A stretch of 64,000 bases of DNA from Dyadobacter sp. CECT 9275 (GCF_907164905.1 NZ_CAJRAF010000004.1:124001-188000), one strand, 5' to 3'; positions 52,017 to 61,810 are shown, counted from the first letter of the stretch. Made by a program: numbers and translations. Notes: generated from the sequence alone by a model not told the origin.

Positions 52017-55000
52017 ATGAAAACAGCCAGTTCAACATTTAAATCGACCTGCTGCTACTGCGGCGTGGGCTGCGGCGTAGTGGTTCATCAGGAAAAAAAC
52101 GGGCAACTGACACTGGAAGGCGACAAGGAACACCCTTCTAACAAAGGTATGCTTTGTTCCAAGGGCATGAACCTGCACTATACCGTGATGGACCAGTCGG
52201 ACAGGCTGTTATATCCTCAGATGCGCCTGAACCGGTCCATGCCTATGCAGCGGGTGAGCTGGGATACTGCGCTGGAACGTACCGCAGCGGTATTTAAGAC
52301 GCTGATCCAAAAGTTTGGCCCGGATTCCGTTGCATTTTATGTATCCGGCCAATGTCTTACCGAGGAATATTATCTTGTTAACAAGCTGATCAAAGGTTTT
52401 ATAGGCTCCAACAATATCGATACCAACTCGCGCTTGTGCATGAGCTCGGCGGTGGTTGGCTACAAACTTTCATTGGGGGAAGACAGTGTACCGGTGTGTT
52501 ATGATGACATAGAAGAGGCTGATGTATTTTATGTGACCGGAGCCAATCCTGCCTGGTGCCACCCCATTTTGTGGCGCAGGATTGAAGCGCACAAGGCGGC
52601 AAACCCCGGAGTAAAAATCGTTTGTGTGGACCCGCGCCGGACGGATACTGCAAAATCATCGGACCTGCACCTGCAGATTCACCCCGGTACGGATATTGTG
52701 CTGAACAATGCGATTGGACGCCTTCTGATCGAAAACGAAGCTATTGATGCGCATTTTATCACAGAACATACCGAGGGCTATGAAGCTTTCCGGGAAAAGG
52801 TATTTGAACGAACGGTTGAAGAAGCAGCTGAAATTTGCGGCGTGGATGTGAATGACCTCCGGTTAGCTGCCTGCTGGATTGGCAATTCAAAAGGTTTCCT
52901 CTCGCTGTGGACCATGGGGCTGAACCAGTCGGTCATTGGCGTCAATAAAAACCTGTCTCTGATCAACCTGCATCTGATCACTGGTAGAATAGGTACCCCA
53001 GGTAACGGTCCCTTCTCGCTCACGGGCCAGCCCAATGCGATGGGTGGCCGTGAAACCGGCGGATTGGCCAACATACTGCCCGCCCACCGGGACGTTACCA
53101 ATGCCGCCCACCGTCTGGAGATGGAAACCCACTGGAATAGTCCTGTCAAAATTGCAGATAAACCGGGGTTCACAGCCACTGAAATGTTTGAGGCGCTGGC
53201 AGATGAAAAACTCAAGGCCATCTGGATCATCAATACAAACCCGCTGGTGAGTATGCCCGACGTTACCCAATCAGAAAAGGCGCTGAAAAATGCCCGTTTC
53301 GTTGTGGTTCAGGATATATCCCATAAGGCTGATACAGTGGCATTTGCAGATGTCATTCTCCCGGCTGCGGCCTGGCTTGAAAAAGAAGGCACCATGACGA
53401 ACGCAGAACGACGGATCACTTACCTTCCCAAAGTACTGGAGGCACCAGGAGAAGCACTACCCGATGCGGAAATCATCTGGCGGTTTGCCGGAAAAATGGG
53501 GTTTGGTGATGCTTTCCATTATCAAAATACATCCGAAGTTTACGACGAATATGTTAAAACCACCGCCGGAACGACCCTTGATGTGACGGGGGTAAATTAC
53601 GAATTACTCCAAACCAGAAGGAGTATACAGTGGCCGTTCCGAGCAGGACAGCTGGGGAACTCCCCAAGCCACGGTATCCGCCAGGCCATGGCTGAGATCA
53701 ACTCTGAGGATTTCAATACCTTGGTGGAAAGCAACGATGTATCCGGTACGAAACGGTTATTCACTGATCATCAGTTTTACACCCCCAGCAAACGCGCCCG
53801 ACTTTTTGCCGTTCCTGATGAAAACAGGTCTGAGCCAACCGATGACGATTTTCCGCTTATACTCACAACCGGCAGAATCCGTGATCAATGGCATACCATG
53901 ACCAAAACCGGAAAGGTTGCCAAACTGAACCAGCATTCACCTCAGGCTTTTTTACAAATTCACCCTTCGGACGCAGCACAGCGGAATATATCAGAAGGGC
54001 AACTGGTTTTGGTAAAAGGCAGGCGTGGCGAAGTGCGGGTGAAAGCACAGATAACGGAGGATGTCAGACAGGGCTTGTGTTTTCTTCCCATGCACTGGGG
54101 CAAAATACTGGGCAGCAATCTTAACAGGGCCAACAACCTCACCAGTTCCCTGACCGACCCTCGGTCCAAAGAACCTGACTTTAAGTTTTCTGCCGTTCAG
54201 GTTATGGTTTATAAAAAACCGGTTGAAAAAATCATCCTCATAGGAGCCGGATCCGCCGGACTGGGTTTCATCAATACTTACCGCTCACTTAATCAGGAGG
54301 ATGAAATACATGTTTTTTCAAAAGAAATTCATCCTTTTTACAATCGGGTACTACTCCCCGACTATATCAGCGGCGCGCAATCCTGGGAACAGCTGGTGAA
54401 ACTCCGGGAAGAGCAGTTTCAGGAAAACAATATTACCGTTCATAAGGGTGTCGGTATTGTTCATATTGACCGGAAAAACAAAACCGTAATCGACAGCAAT
54501 GGAGAAGAACACAACTATCACAAACTGATCCTCGGGATGGGCAGCAGAGCTTTTGTGCCCAAAGGGGTACCCGCACTGCCGGGTATATTTAACATGCGAA
54601 GCAGACTGGATGCTGATTCGCTTGCACCATTTTTAAAACAGCCCAACCCGCATGCCGTCATTGTCGGAGGTGGAATTCTGGGGCTGGAACTCGCTGCGGC
54701 TTTCCGGATCATGCAAGTAAAAGTGTCGGTCATACAAAGAAGCGGGCGTCTGATGGAACGCCAGCTTGATCCCCTGGCCAGCGAATTACTCTATCGGGAA
54801 CTCACCGACCGTAACGTAGAAATATTCTTTAACGACGAAGTTTCAACTTTCTCAGGTATTAACAGTGTAAATGGCATCCGTTTGAAATCAGGGCGAAAAA
54901 TAGCCTGCCAGGTGGTGGTAATGACCATAGGGACAGTACCGGCCATTGAACTAGCCTCGGCGGCAGGGATCGTAACCAAAAGGGGCGTACTGACCAACGA

Positions 55001-55625
55001 CTACATGCAAACTTCTGACACTGATATATTTTCAGCAGGGGAAATAGCAGAGTGGCGTGGACAAATGTGGGGCATTACGCTGGCAGCGGAGCAACAGGCG
55101 GAAGTAGCCGCCCGATTTATTGCAGGGGATATATCACTACCCTACAAGGGAAGTACTTCCATGAATATCCTTAAAATGGAAGGTTTTCACCTGTGCAGTA
55201 TCGGAATGACGGAAGTTCCGAACGATGACTCTTCGTTTGAAGAGATTATTTTTATAGATAAATCAAAAAAATACTATAAAAAATGCATCGTCCACCACGA
55301 CAAGCTCGTAGGCTGCATTTTGATAGGGGATAAAATTGAATTTTCTGAGTTCCGGAACCTGATCACCAACGGAACGGAGCTCTCCGAAAAACGTTTGCAA
55401 TTGCTCAGGTCCAATCAGCAAACCGAACCTTTGCAGGGAAAACTTGTCTGCTCGTGTAACCATGTGGGGCAGGGTAACCTGGAAAATGCGATCGAAAGCG
55501 GCTGTACTGATTTCCAGCAATTGTGCCTGAAAACTGGAGCCGGAACGGGTTGTGGCTCGTGCCGTCCGGAAGTGAGATCCATCCTGGAAAAAATGGCTCA
55601 TCATACGCTTGCTGTTCAACCCTGA
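52017..55625 (+). CDS. nasA: Assimilatory nitrate reductase fused to an FAD/NAD(P)H-[2Fe-2S] module
   Basis: A 1202-residue protein. The N-terminal two thirds are a bis-MGD molybdenum nitrate reductase: [4Fe-4S] ligands in CCYCGVGCGVVVH...GMLCSKG (residues 12-48), LITGRIGTPGNGPFSLTGQPNAMGG near 320, and a molybdopterin-dinucleotide C-terminal domain near 600-725. From about residue 735 an oxidoreductase module begins (VEKIILIGAGSAGLGFI, then VIVGGGILGLELAAAF), of the NirB/NasB type. It ends in a BFD-type [2Fe-2S] site (CSCNHVGQG...TGAGTGCGSC, about 1144-1182). It should therefore take electrons straight from NAD(P)H. Klebsiella encodes these as separate NasA and NasB. The symbol follows that use. 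Confidence 0.9.
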   Translation: MKTASSTFKSTCCYCGVGCGVVVHQEKNGQLTLEGDKEHPSNKGMLCSKGMNLHYTVMDQSDRLLYPQMRLNRSMPMQRVSWDTALERTAAVFKTLIQKFGPDSVAFYVSGQCLTEEYYLVNKLIKGFIGSNNIDTNSRLCMSSAVVGYKLSLGEDSVPVCYDDIEEADVFYVTGANPAWCHPILWRRIEAHKAANPGVKIVCVDPRRTDTAKSSDLHLQIHPGTDIVLNNAIGRLLIENEAIDAHFITEHTEGYEAFREKVFERTVEEAAEICGVDVNDLRLAACWIGNSKGFLSLWTMGLNQSVIGVNKNLSLINLHLITGRIGTPGNGPFSLTGQPNAMGGRETGGLANILPAHRDVTNAAHRLEMETHWNSPVKIADKPGFTATEMFEALADEKLKAIWIINTNPLVSMPDVTQSEKALKNARFVVVQDISHKADTVAFADVILPAAAWLEKEGTMTNAERRITYLPKVLEAPGEALPDAEIIWRFAGKMGFGDAFHYQNTSEVYDEYVKTTAGTTLDVTGVNYELLQTRRSIQWPFRAGQLGNSPSHGIRQAMAEINSEDFNTLVESNDVSGTKRLFTDHQFYTPSKRARLFAVPDENRSEPTDDDFPLILTTGRIRDQWHTMTKTGKVAKLNQHSPQAFLQIHPSDAAQRNISEGQLVLVKGRRGEVRVKAQITEDVRQGLCFLPMHWGKILGSNLNRANNLTSSLTDPRSKEPDFKFSAVQVMVYKKPVEKIILIGAGSAGLGFINTYRSLNQEDEIHVFSKEIHPFYNRVLLPDYISGAQSWEQLVKLREEQFQENNITVHKGVGIVHIDRKNKTVIDSNGEEHNYHKLILGMGSRAFVPKGVPALPGIFNMRSRLDADSLAPFLKQPNPHAVIVGGGILGLELAAAFRIMQVKVSVIQRSGRLMERQLDPLASELLYRELTDRNVEIFFNDEVSTFSGINSVNGIRLKSGRKIACQVVVMTIGTVPAIELASAAGIVTKRGVLTNDYMQTSDTDIFSAGEIAEWRGQMWGITLAAEQQAEVAARFIAGDISLPYKGSTSMNILKMEGFHLCSIGMTEVPNDDSSFEEIIFIDKSKKYYKKCIVHHDKLVGCILIGDKIEFSEFRNLITNGTELSEKRLQLLRSNQQTEPLQGKLVCSCNHVGQGNLENAIESGCTDFQQLCLKTGAGTGCGSCRPEVRSILEKMAHHTLAVQP

Positions 55626-55662
55626 CCTGCATCCCAATGTACCACCCGACCCTGAAAACACC

Positions 55663-57129
55663 ATGCGCGATTACTACCATATCAAAATAAACCTGCCTGG
55701 CGGTATTGTTTCTCCGGGATACCTGAAAAACATCCTTTCCGTGGCATCCAGGGCAGAGGTCAGGAAAGTGCGTTTTGGATCACGCCAGCAGTTATTGCTC
55801 ACCGTGCATTACGAACAAATACGGTTTCTTGAAAAGGCATTGCAACAGTTGGAAATACCCTACGAGGTGAATACTGAACGGTACCCCAATATCATCAGCT
55901 CTTATTGCGGCGAAGATGTTTTCCGAACCGGGCAGTGGCTCAGTGCAAATGAATACCATAGCGTGCTGGATACTTTTGAACATGCGCCCCAGCTCAAAGT
56001 GAACCTGTCTGATTCCAATCAGAGCTTTACCCCATTTTTTACGGGTAACCTCAATTTCATATCCTCTCCTGAGCCACATTTCTGGTATCTCTACATCCGG
56101 CCCAAAAAGGGCAATACCCTATACAAATGGCCGGATCTTATCTATACCAATGAAATTGGCAGGCTATCTCGCCTGCTGGAGGAGAACATGCTTTCTCCTC
56201 ATGGCGAGAAAGAAGAAGTTTTATACGATACGATCAAAAAAAATACGAACTATACATCGCTGCCACTGGCTCAGGAGCTGGAACTTCCCTCCTTCTCTCT
56301 CCCTTATTATGAAGGATTTAACCGCTATGAATCACGGACCTGGCTGGGACTTTACCGGCGCGACGAGCAATTTACGATTGAATTTCTGCTCGATATCTGC
56401 AATTTATGCATGAAAACCCGGATTGGGGAAATCTGCTCCACTCCATGGAAATCGCTGATTATTAAAGGAATTGAAGACAAATACCGGGCAGAATGGAGTT
56501 ATGTACTGGGCAAAAACAATATCAATGTACGGCATGCTGCCAATGAACTTGCCTGGCAAACCGAGGATCATACCGATGAGGGAACGCTTCTGAAAAAAGA
56601 GCTCGTGCGGTATATCGACAAAAATGACACCCGTACCTTCGGACTGTGTTTTGGAATTCAGACCCGTCCTAAATCGGAGGTTTTCGGGTCAGTACTCATA
56701 CGGAAAAGGCCGCTGATCAGTTTCGCACAGCTCCCATTGTTCAGTGTGTATGACCTTTACTATACTGAAAATTTTAATCCCAACAGCCGGAAACACGTGC
56801 TGTTTGAGAAGGGACTATTTAAAATACATCTTCCCGGACAGCTGGAACGCCTGTGCAGAAGATACAGTAACAGGCGAAATTCCGAAACAAACGTCCTGTC
56901 TACAGTCAGTATTCCAGAGCCCCCGTCCGCTGCGGGACCGGAGCCCGCCGGGATATACCAATGTCCGAATTGTTTCACCGTTTTTGATCCCGAATATGGT
57001 GATGAACTCCGGAACATCATACCCGGAACAGCTTTTGATGACCTGCCCGAAACCTATACCTGCCCGACGTGCGATACGGTGAAACGGGAGATGACTGAGG
57101 TGGCCGAAAGCCACACTACTTATTTCTAA
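55663..57129 (+). CDS. Nitrite/sulfite-reductase-like protein with C-terminal rubredoxin
   Basis: I start at ATG 55663 (MRDYYHIKINLPGGIV); the frame also opens at 55609 inside the end of nasA. About 420 residues resemble two nitrite/sulfite reductase halves (GIVSPGYLKNILSVASRAEVRKVRFGSRQQLLL, then ICNLCMKTRIGEICSTPWKSLIIKGIED near 260). The C-x5-C and C-x3-C ligands of siroheme/[4Fe-4S] are not seen. The end is a rubredoxin (CPNCFTVFDPEYGD...YTCPTCD) with all four iron ligands. It probably passes electrons in the nitrate system rather than reducing nitrite itself. The role is inferred. Confidence 0.75.
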   Translation: MRDYYHIKINLPGGIVSPGYLKNILSVASRAEVRKVRFGSRQQLLLTVHYEQIRFLEKALQQLEIPYEVNTERYPNIISSYCGEDVFRTGQWLSANEYHSVLDTFEHAPQLKVNLSDSNQSFTPFFTGNLNFISSPEPHFWYLYIRPKKGNTLYKWPDLIYTNEIGRLSRLLEENMLSPHGEKEEVLYDTIKKNTNYTSLPLAQELELPSFSLPYYEGFNRYESRTWLGLYRRDEQFTIEFLLDICNLCMKTRIGEICSTPWKSLIIKGIEDKYRAEWSYVLGKNNINVRHAANELAWQTEDHTDEGTLLKKELVRYIDKNDTRTFGLCFGIQTRPKSEVFGSVLIRKRPLISFAQLPLFSVYDLYYTENFNPNSRKHVLFEKGLFKIHLPGQLERLCRRYSNRRNSETNVLSTVSIPEPPSAAGPEPAGIYQCPNCFTVFDPEYGDELRNIIPGTAFDDLPETYTCPTCDTVKREMTEVAESHTTYF

Positions 57130-57143
57130 GACCACATTTATTT

Positions 57144-57614
57144 ATGAAAACAGCTCCTGTTTTACCGGTTTTTTTTGCTTTTGAAACTGATTTTGTCACA
57201 ACCCTGAGATGTGTTCCCATGGTTGTCCGTTATAAACTCGACAGCTGCGGAGTAAAGCTCAAACTGCATGAATGGGCAAAATTCAGCCTGAGTGATAAAG
57301 AAAAAATGGCCTACCTGCCCTGTTCTACTGTAAAGGAAACAAACCAGTACCGCCATTTTGTGATCCATCTGGTATGGCAACATTTTGGATATGAAGCCGG
57401 TAGTCTACCCTCCGTGAACGATTCCTGGAATGATATGGATCAGATACCGAATGAAGTACAGCAAAAGGCGGCAGAATGGGAATGCCCCGTCATTTCATTG
57501 AGAACCTGGACCGGACTGGAAATGCTTCAGCGATTTGCCCTGGTAAAACTCAGTCGTTCCGGGCACGAAGGCAGAAATTTCCCGGTTGCTTTAAGGGAGT
57601 TCGGGATTTATTGA
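57144..57614 (+). CDS. Nitrate-reductase-associated protein
   Basis: A 156-residue protein. FFAFETDFVTTLRCVPMVVRYKLDSCGVKLKLHEWAKFS near the start and PCSTVKETNQYRHFVIHLV further on match the family of short proteins found next to assimilatory nitrate reductase in cyanobacteria and others (nitrate-reductase-associated family). Function is not established; molybdenum-cofactor insertion or assembly has been a natural guess. It is the last gene of the nitrate operon, 14 bases after the rubredoxin fusion. Confidence 0.8.
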   Translation: MKTAPVLPVFFAFETDFVTTLRCVPMVVRYKLDSCGVKLKLHEWAKFSLSDKEKMAYLPCSTVKETNQYRHFVIHLVWQHFGYEAGSLPSVNDSWNDMDQIPNEVQQKAAEWECPVISLRTWTGLEMLQRFALVKLSRSGHEGRNFPVALREFGIY

Positions 57615-57791
57615 AAGATATTTTTTTATAAAACGCCGATCTTTCAATAAAAATCAAATTTCTGACATTCAGCAGCTTATCAGAAATATTATCCTTTCCC
57701 CGAAAATTACTTACCCGAGACATTTGTAAGGCATTTGTTAATTTGTACTTTTGCACCCGTGCATACGAAACCCGCGTACGCAACGACCCAT

Positions 57792-57875
57792 GGCCAGGTG
57801 GTGGAATTGGTAGACACGCTACTTTGAGGGGGTAGTGCCCGTTCGGGTATAGGAGTTCGACTCTCCTTCTGGTCA
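57792..57875 (+). tRNA. trnL: tRNA-Leu (anticodon GAG)
   Basis: The acceptor arms GGCCAGG/TCTGGTC pair with two G-T wobbles, discriminator A at 57875. The D-arm GTGGAATTGGTAGACAC, an anticodon arm with TTTGAGG (anticodon GAG), a long variable arm GTGCCCGTTCGGGTAT (class II tRNA) and the T-arm AGGAG-TTCGACT-CTCCT follow in the right order. The 3' CCA is not encoded. The 3' end of the gene and its terminator are duplicated 4 kb downstream (61853), which marks it as an integration site. Confidence 0.95.
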
Positions 57876-57923
57876 CAGCAAAAAAGTGCGTTTAGAGACT
57901 CTAAACGCACTTTTTTATGTCTG
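57856..57923 (+). repeat. Left attachment repeat (attL) at tRNA-Leu
   Basis: From the T-loop to just after the terminator, 68 bases are repeated at 61853-61920 with about 63 of 69 aligned positions identical. The first 22 bases match exactly. Such repeats of a tRNA 3' end are the usual trace of a tyrosine-integrase island. Confidence 0.85.
57881..57916 (+). terminator. Intrinsic terminator of tRNA-Leu
   Basis: GTGCGTTTA (57886-57894) and TAAACGCAC (57902-57910) form a stem with a 7-base loop GAGACTC, with an A-run before it and six T after it. It is a bidirectional, strong terminator. Confidence 0.85.
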
Positions 57924-58303
57924 AGAATTCCAGCGGGACAATTGCGGGACAAATTTTCGCTGCAAAAAATGGCATTTTTTTGAGCAAAAAGACTTATCCA
58001 TACAAGCCCGCAACTTTAAAAAACACAAAAAATAATAAGTGGTACATAGCTTATTATATCTATTCGGAGAAGAAAAATAAGCTGGTTAGGAGAAAACGTT
58101 TTGTGATTGGCTCTACGGTTCAGCAAAAAAAGGAGTTTGCGAAACAGGAAATACAAATAATTAATGAGCTTTTGAGAAACGGTGGACATATCGACCCTAT
58201 AAAAGAGTTTCGTAAGCAAGCTGAAGTACCTTGGGTTATAGCACTTTACTTCAACATTTTACACGACTCGATTAACCCTACCGAAAATTTGCAACTACAG
58301 TAA
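57917..58303 (+). pseudogene. Tyrosine-integrase N-terminal fragment
   Basis: The ATG lies directly after the tRNA terminator. The first 90 residues (SGTIAGQIFAAKNGIFLSK, TYPYKPATLKNTKNNKWYIAYYIYSEKKNKLVRRKRF, then EIQIINELLRNGGHIDP) match the arm-binding start of Bacteroidota phage-type integrases. From about residue 105 (AEVPWVIALYFN) similarity stops and the frame runs into the 3' end of the glycosidase gene on the other strand. The catalytic domain is missing, so it is inactive. Confidence 0.75.
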
Positions 58304-61300
58304 CAGACTGTCCTTTCTCTACATTTATTTCTTCAAAATTCAATTGAAGGCGGTTTTTGTCTTTAACCGTAGTGAAGGGGACCTCCTTACCAGCAACTTT
58401 GAAAACGATCTGGTCAGTATCTCCCGGCACTTCCACGGTCAACGTCTTAAGCCGCAGGTTTCCGTAGGCAAGCGAGAGCGTGTTGACTTGTTTCCCGGCG
58501 GTAATTTTTTGCTCTATATTTCCCCATCCTTCTGCTGTGGTGAAGAAGCTTTTGAAATTGTCTTTCTTGATTTTAGGAGCAAAAGACAGGCTTCCGGCCG
58601 GGCCATCGTAGCGCAAATCCTGCAACGACAGTAGTACACCCCACGATGCCATAGCCCTGGCATAATGATCTCCACATTCTATCTCATTCCATGGGTTGTG
58701 CTTCGCTCCGTCGTATCGGTCATGTACCGCCCTTACCAGAGAAAGTCCTTCCTCCACCATGTCTTCATAGATCATATTACTCGCCACCTGATATTCTATG
58801 CCCGTCCATACTTCATCACGGTAGCGAACACCATCGTCGCCCATGTGTTTACTCTTGGGCCAGGTGGCAATGAGCAGGCCGGCTTCCCCGGCGTCTGCAT
58901 ACACTCTTTCGGGTTTGTGAACGCTGTTCTGCACTTGCACATCCGGCGCCCAATTATACTTCCATACTGATGAAAGCGCTTTCTTTACTTTATCTTCCGG
59001 GTAAATGTAACCGAGATTATTAAGGTGTGCCCAGGTCTGCCCGAAGAGCTGATCGCTCAGGCAGCCATCCGCATACTGAAATTTCGGATGCTTGGCCAGA
59101 TCGACATCCTGCACAAAGTAATCTCCGTTCCATAACCGGTTTACGCTATTAGTGCTTCCCTTGGCAAAAATCTCCTGGCAACGTTTTGCAAATGAATCAT
59201 CTTTCATCAGCGTGGCCATCTCTTCGGCGGCCCGCAAAGCTGCCAGGTATAAACCTCCAACATAGGTGTTGGCACCGTAAAAAGCAATGTCGTACGTATT
59301 GGCCTGTTCTTTCTCGATGAGTCCATCCCCGTTTCCATCCTCATTGATGATAAATTCCGTTGCCTTTTTTATCCGTCCCCAGTTTCTTGAAAGAAACAGA
59401 TTATCCTTCGAACCAAGGTGTTCGCGATAGGCTTTCAGGATCGCACCCGCGTGCCCGTCGATGAGAATCCCCCCCCAGCCGTTTCGTGCCTGAATACCGC
59501 CATCGCTCTGAAAAGAAGTGCTGAAATCGGTCTTTTCCCGGATATTTCTCTCCAGTTCCGGAAATAACCTGGAAAGCGCATGCTCGTAATTCCATACGTG
59601 TGTACAGGTTCCGACACAGGAACCTACACCTTCCCAAGCCCAGAATTTATCGTTTGCCCACCATTGGCAGGTTTCCGTCGCTAGCGTAGACACCGGCATC
59701 ATCAGCCGCTGAATGAGCCAATAGGGCAACGAATTATTATTATAATAGGCGTTGTGAAAATCAAGTGTCTCCTGTGTTAACCGGAGCCTGTTTTTATTCA
59801 GCCACTGGGCTACATCCAGCGAGTGGCCGAACCAGTTGGCGTACATATTTCCGATGGCAGGACCACTCGTGGGTATCGGCTTGGTCCAGTTGCCGCCTTC
59901 ACCGTACTGCATCGGACGACCGGGGAAATACCAGGTCAGCAGGAAAGTCACTTCTTTGGTCTCACCAGCAGCAAGGTCGAACGATGTACCCACCGCGCCG
60001 GTCAGGTTTTCGCCGAGAGGTTTAAGGGCTGTGATCGTTGTAAAAGATGGATTTGAAATGGTAAAATCAGTACTGGCTTTTCCTTTGCCGTCAAGTACAG
60101 TTAATGACACATTACCAAAATACGGATGACTGGCAGGGAAGAATTTTTCGTCGGCGGGAAGGTTACTGAATACAAAATCATCCAGACTGATATGTCCCCA
60201 GTCGCCCGGCTCGTTGTCGGTCACTACGAGATACGCTTTTTGTCCCCTGAACTGTTTTACGTCCCAGCTCACCGGCTTAAGCTCATCGGTGTTATCTCCG
60301 GTTACCGTTTTTACAACCTTATCATTTACAATCAGATTCATAAAGGTTCTGTCGGCATAATTTCCACCGGCAACTGTAAAATTGATATAGTCATCCGGAA
60401 TGATAAAAACCGGAGAAATTAATTTGCCGGTAGCGGTATCACCCAGACTGGTCAGTTTCGAATTCACCAGAAAGCTGCCCCGATGCCCGAGTACATTGTC
60501 AGCTTCCGCCACACCACTGCTGACAGGTTTTTCTCCAAAAGCCTTCCCTTCTGTTTTCCAATTGCCGTAGGCGCCCGATTCAAAATCCTGAAATACCTGT
60601 TTTCTCCTGGTAACCACCTCGTTACTTTTGGTTTCGGTTAAATCCATTGTCACAGAGGTCATATCATTGGTTTTAACAACCCGGTTTCGCGAGGCTGCAT
60701 TTGCAGCAGATTCCTTAAGATCAAGACAAACCATATTCTGCAGCCAGCCCGTGAGGTCTACCGAAACCTTGTTTCCCGAAGTATTTTTGACCGAATAGCT
60801 CAGAATAGTACCGGGAGTAGCCGACTCTCTGGCATTCAGGGGAATAAAAGGCGAGAATATCTTCGCATCGATTTTTACAGGTAAAGCGGCCGATCTGGAG
60901 GCATAATTGATCTTTGCAATCGGATATTCCCCGATAAAAGAAATGTCATCGAAATCTTTCTTATTCAGCTGTCTGGTGACCGTTTTGTTTCCCTGTCTGA
61001 TCGTAACTGCAAATCCCTGATCAATGTAGCTTTGTGGCTCGAAGGTCTGATAGCACACTTTCCATGGCCCCTGCGGAGTATTAAAATTGATAAGATTGTC
61101 TATACCATACCCCGTATTATAGGCATTGTTGGCTATCCACCAGTTGGCGAGGGTACCATCTCCCCTCACATAAAGTTGCCCGGCGGCAATTCCACCACAA
61201 GGCATTCCAATAGTTTTCAGCGCTTCCCCCTTGTAAGGTTTTCTTTCATTTGACCACAATTTCTCCTTCCATGCGGGTGATAATTGCTTATTACTGGGCA

Positions 61301-61379
61301 CTTTATGCGTTGGATGCAAAACTTGCGCGAAAGCAGGAACAAATAAGGTTAGGATCAAAAAAATAACGAGGAGTTTCAT
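58278..61379 (-). CDS. GH116-type glucosylceramidase/beta-glucosidase-like protein
   Basis: A 1033-residue secreted enzyme (signal peptide ending VPAFAQ). The N-terminal GBA2-like domain shows GMPCGGIAAGQLYVRGDGTLANWWI near residue 58. At about 263-403 lies an inserted jelly-roll-like domain (SGAYGNWKTEGKAFGEKP...GHISLDDFVFSN). The (alpha/alpha)6 catalytic barrel has CTHVWNYEHALSRL (nucleophile Glu) near 596 and NTYDIAF (acid/base Asp) near 693, the places of E441 and D593 in characterised GH116 enzymes. It probably cleaves beta-glucosides or glucosylceramide-like glycolipids. It sits alone inside a decayed island. Confidence 0.82.
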   Translation of the reverse strand: MKLLVIFLILTLFVPAFAQVLHPTHKVPSNKQLSPAWKEKLWSNERKPYKGEALKTIGMPCGGIAAGQLYVRGDGTLANWWIANNAYNTGYGIDNLINFNTPQGPWKVCYQTFEPQSYIDQGFAVTIRQGNKTVTRQLNKKDFDDISFIGEYPIAKINYASRSAALPVKIDAKIFSPFIPLNARESATPGTILSYSVKNTSGNKVSVDLTGWLQNMVCLDLKESAANAASRNRVVKTNDMTSVTMDLTETKSNEVVTRRKQVFQDFESGAYGNWKTEGKAFGEKPVSSGVAEADNVLGHRGSFLVNSKLTSLGDTATGKLISPVFIIPDDYINFTVAGGNYADRTFMNLIVNDKVVKTVTGDNTDELKPVSWDVKQFRGQKAYLVVTDNEPGDWGHISLDDFVFSNLPADEKFFPASHPYFGNVSLTVLDGKGKASTDFTISNPSFTTITALKPLGENLTGAVGTSFDLAAGETKEVTFLLTWYFPGRPMQYGEGGNWTKPIPTSGPAIGNMYANWFGHSLDVAQWLNKNRLRLTQETLDFHNAYYNNNSLPYWLIQRLMMPVSTLATETCQWWANDKFWAWEGVGSCVGTCTHVWNYEHALSRLFPELERNIREKTDFSTSFQSDGGIQARNGWGGILIDGHAGAILKAYREHLGSKDNLFLSRNWGRIKKATEFIINEDGNGDGLIEKEQANTYDIAFYGANTYVGGLYLAALRAAEEMATLMKDDSFAKRCQEIFAKGSTNSVNRLWNGDYFVQDVDLAKHPKFQYADGCLSDQLFGQTWAHLNNLGYIYPEDKVKKALSSVWKYNWAPDVQVQNSVHKPERVYADAGEAGLLIATWPKSKHMGDDGVRYRDEVWTGIEYQVASNMIYEDMVEEGLSLVRAVHDRYDGAKHNPWNEIECGDHYARAMASWGVLLSLQDLRYDGPAGSLSFAPKIKKDNFKSFFTTAEGWGNIEQKITAGKQVNTLSLAYGNLRLKTLTVEVPGDTDQIVFKVAGKEVPFTTVKDKNRLQLNFEEINVEKGQSVTVVANFR

Positions 61380-61572
61380 AAAAGGTTTAGGTATGGTGTA
61401 TTTGAGGCCTAAAATAAATCTAAAAAATTACATTTTCATCTGTTGGTTCAGCACCTTCAATGATAGCCTGCGTTTTCACAAGGTCAAATAATTATCTCCA
61501 TGATAACTTTTCGATTATTTGGGTAGATCCACCGACCAGCCAGGAAAATGTATACTCTGATTTTAAGGACAA

Positions 61573-61810
61573 TCATGCCGCTTCCTGCTTTAGGCTCTTA
61601 CCGACAGCCTTCCCAAAGGTTTCAATCCATCGCTGTACGTAAATAGGCGAGATAGAATTGCCTATAAACTTTTTCTTATCCGAGTCTGAACCTAACAGCA
61701 CATAATCTTCGGAAAATCCCTGGATCTTTAACAGTTCATTCGAATATAACATCCGCATTAAAATGTCACCGATACCATAATGGGCCAATTCTTGGCTAGA
61801 ACAAAATATT
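61573..61810 (-). pseudogene. DNA cytosine-5 methyltransferase C-terminal fragment
   Basis: The frame opens after a TAA and reads FCSSQELAHYGIGDILMRM, then LYSNELLKIQGFSEDYVL, DKKKFIGNSI and PIYVQRWIETFGKAV. This is the end of a Dcm/phage-type m5C methyltransferase (motifs IX-X: RMLxxxELxxIQGFPxDYxL and KKxxIGNxV). The catalytic motifs I and IV (Pro-Cys) are gone. It probably came with the integrated element and lies about 40 bases from its right end. Confidence 0.75.
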
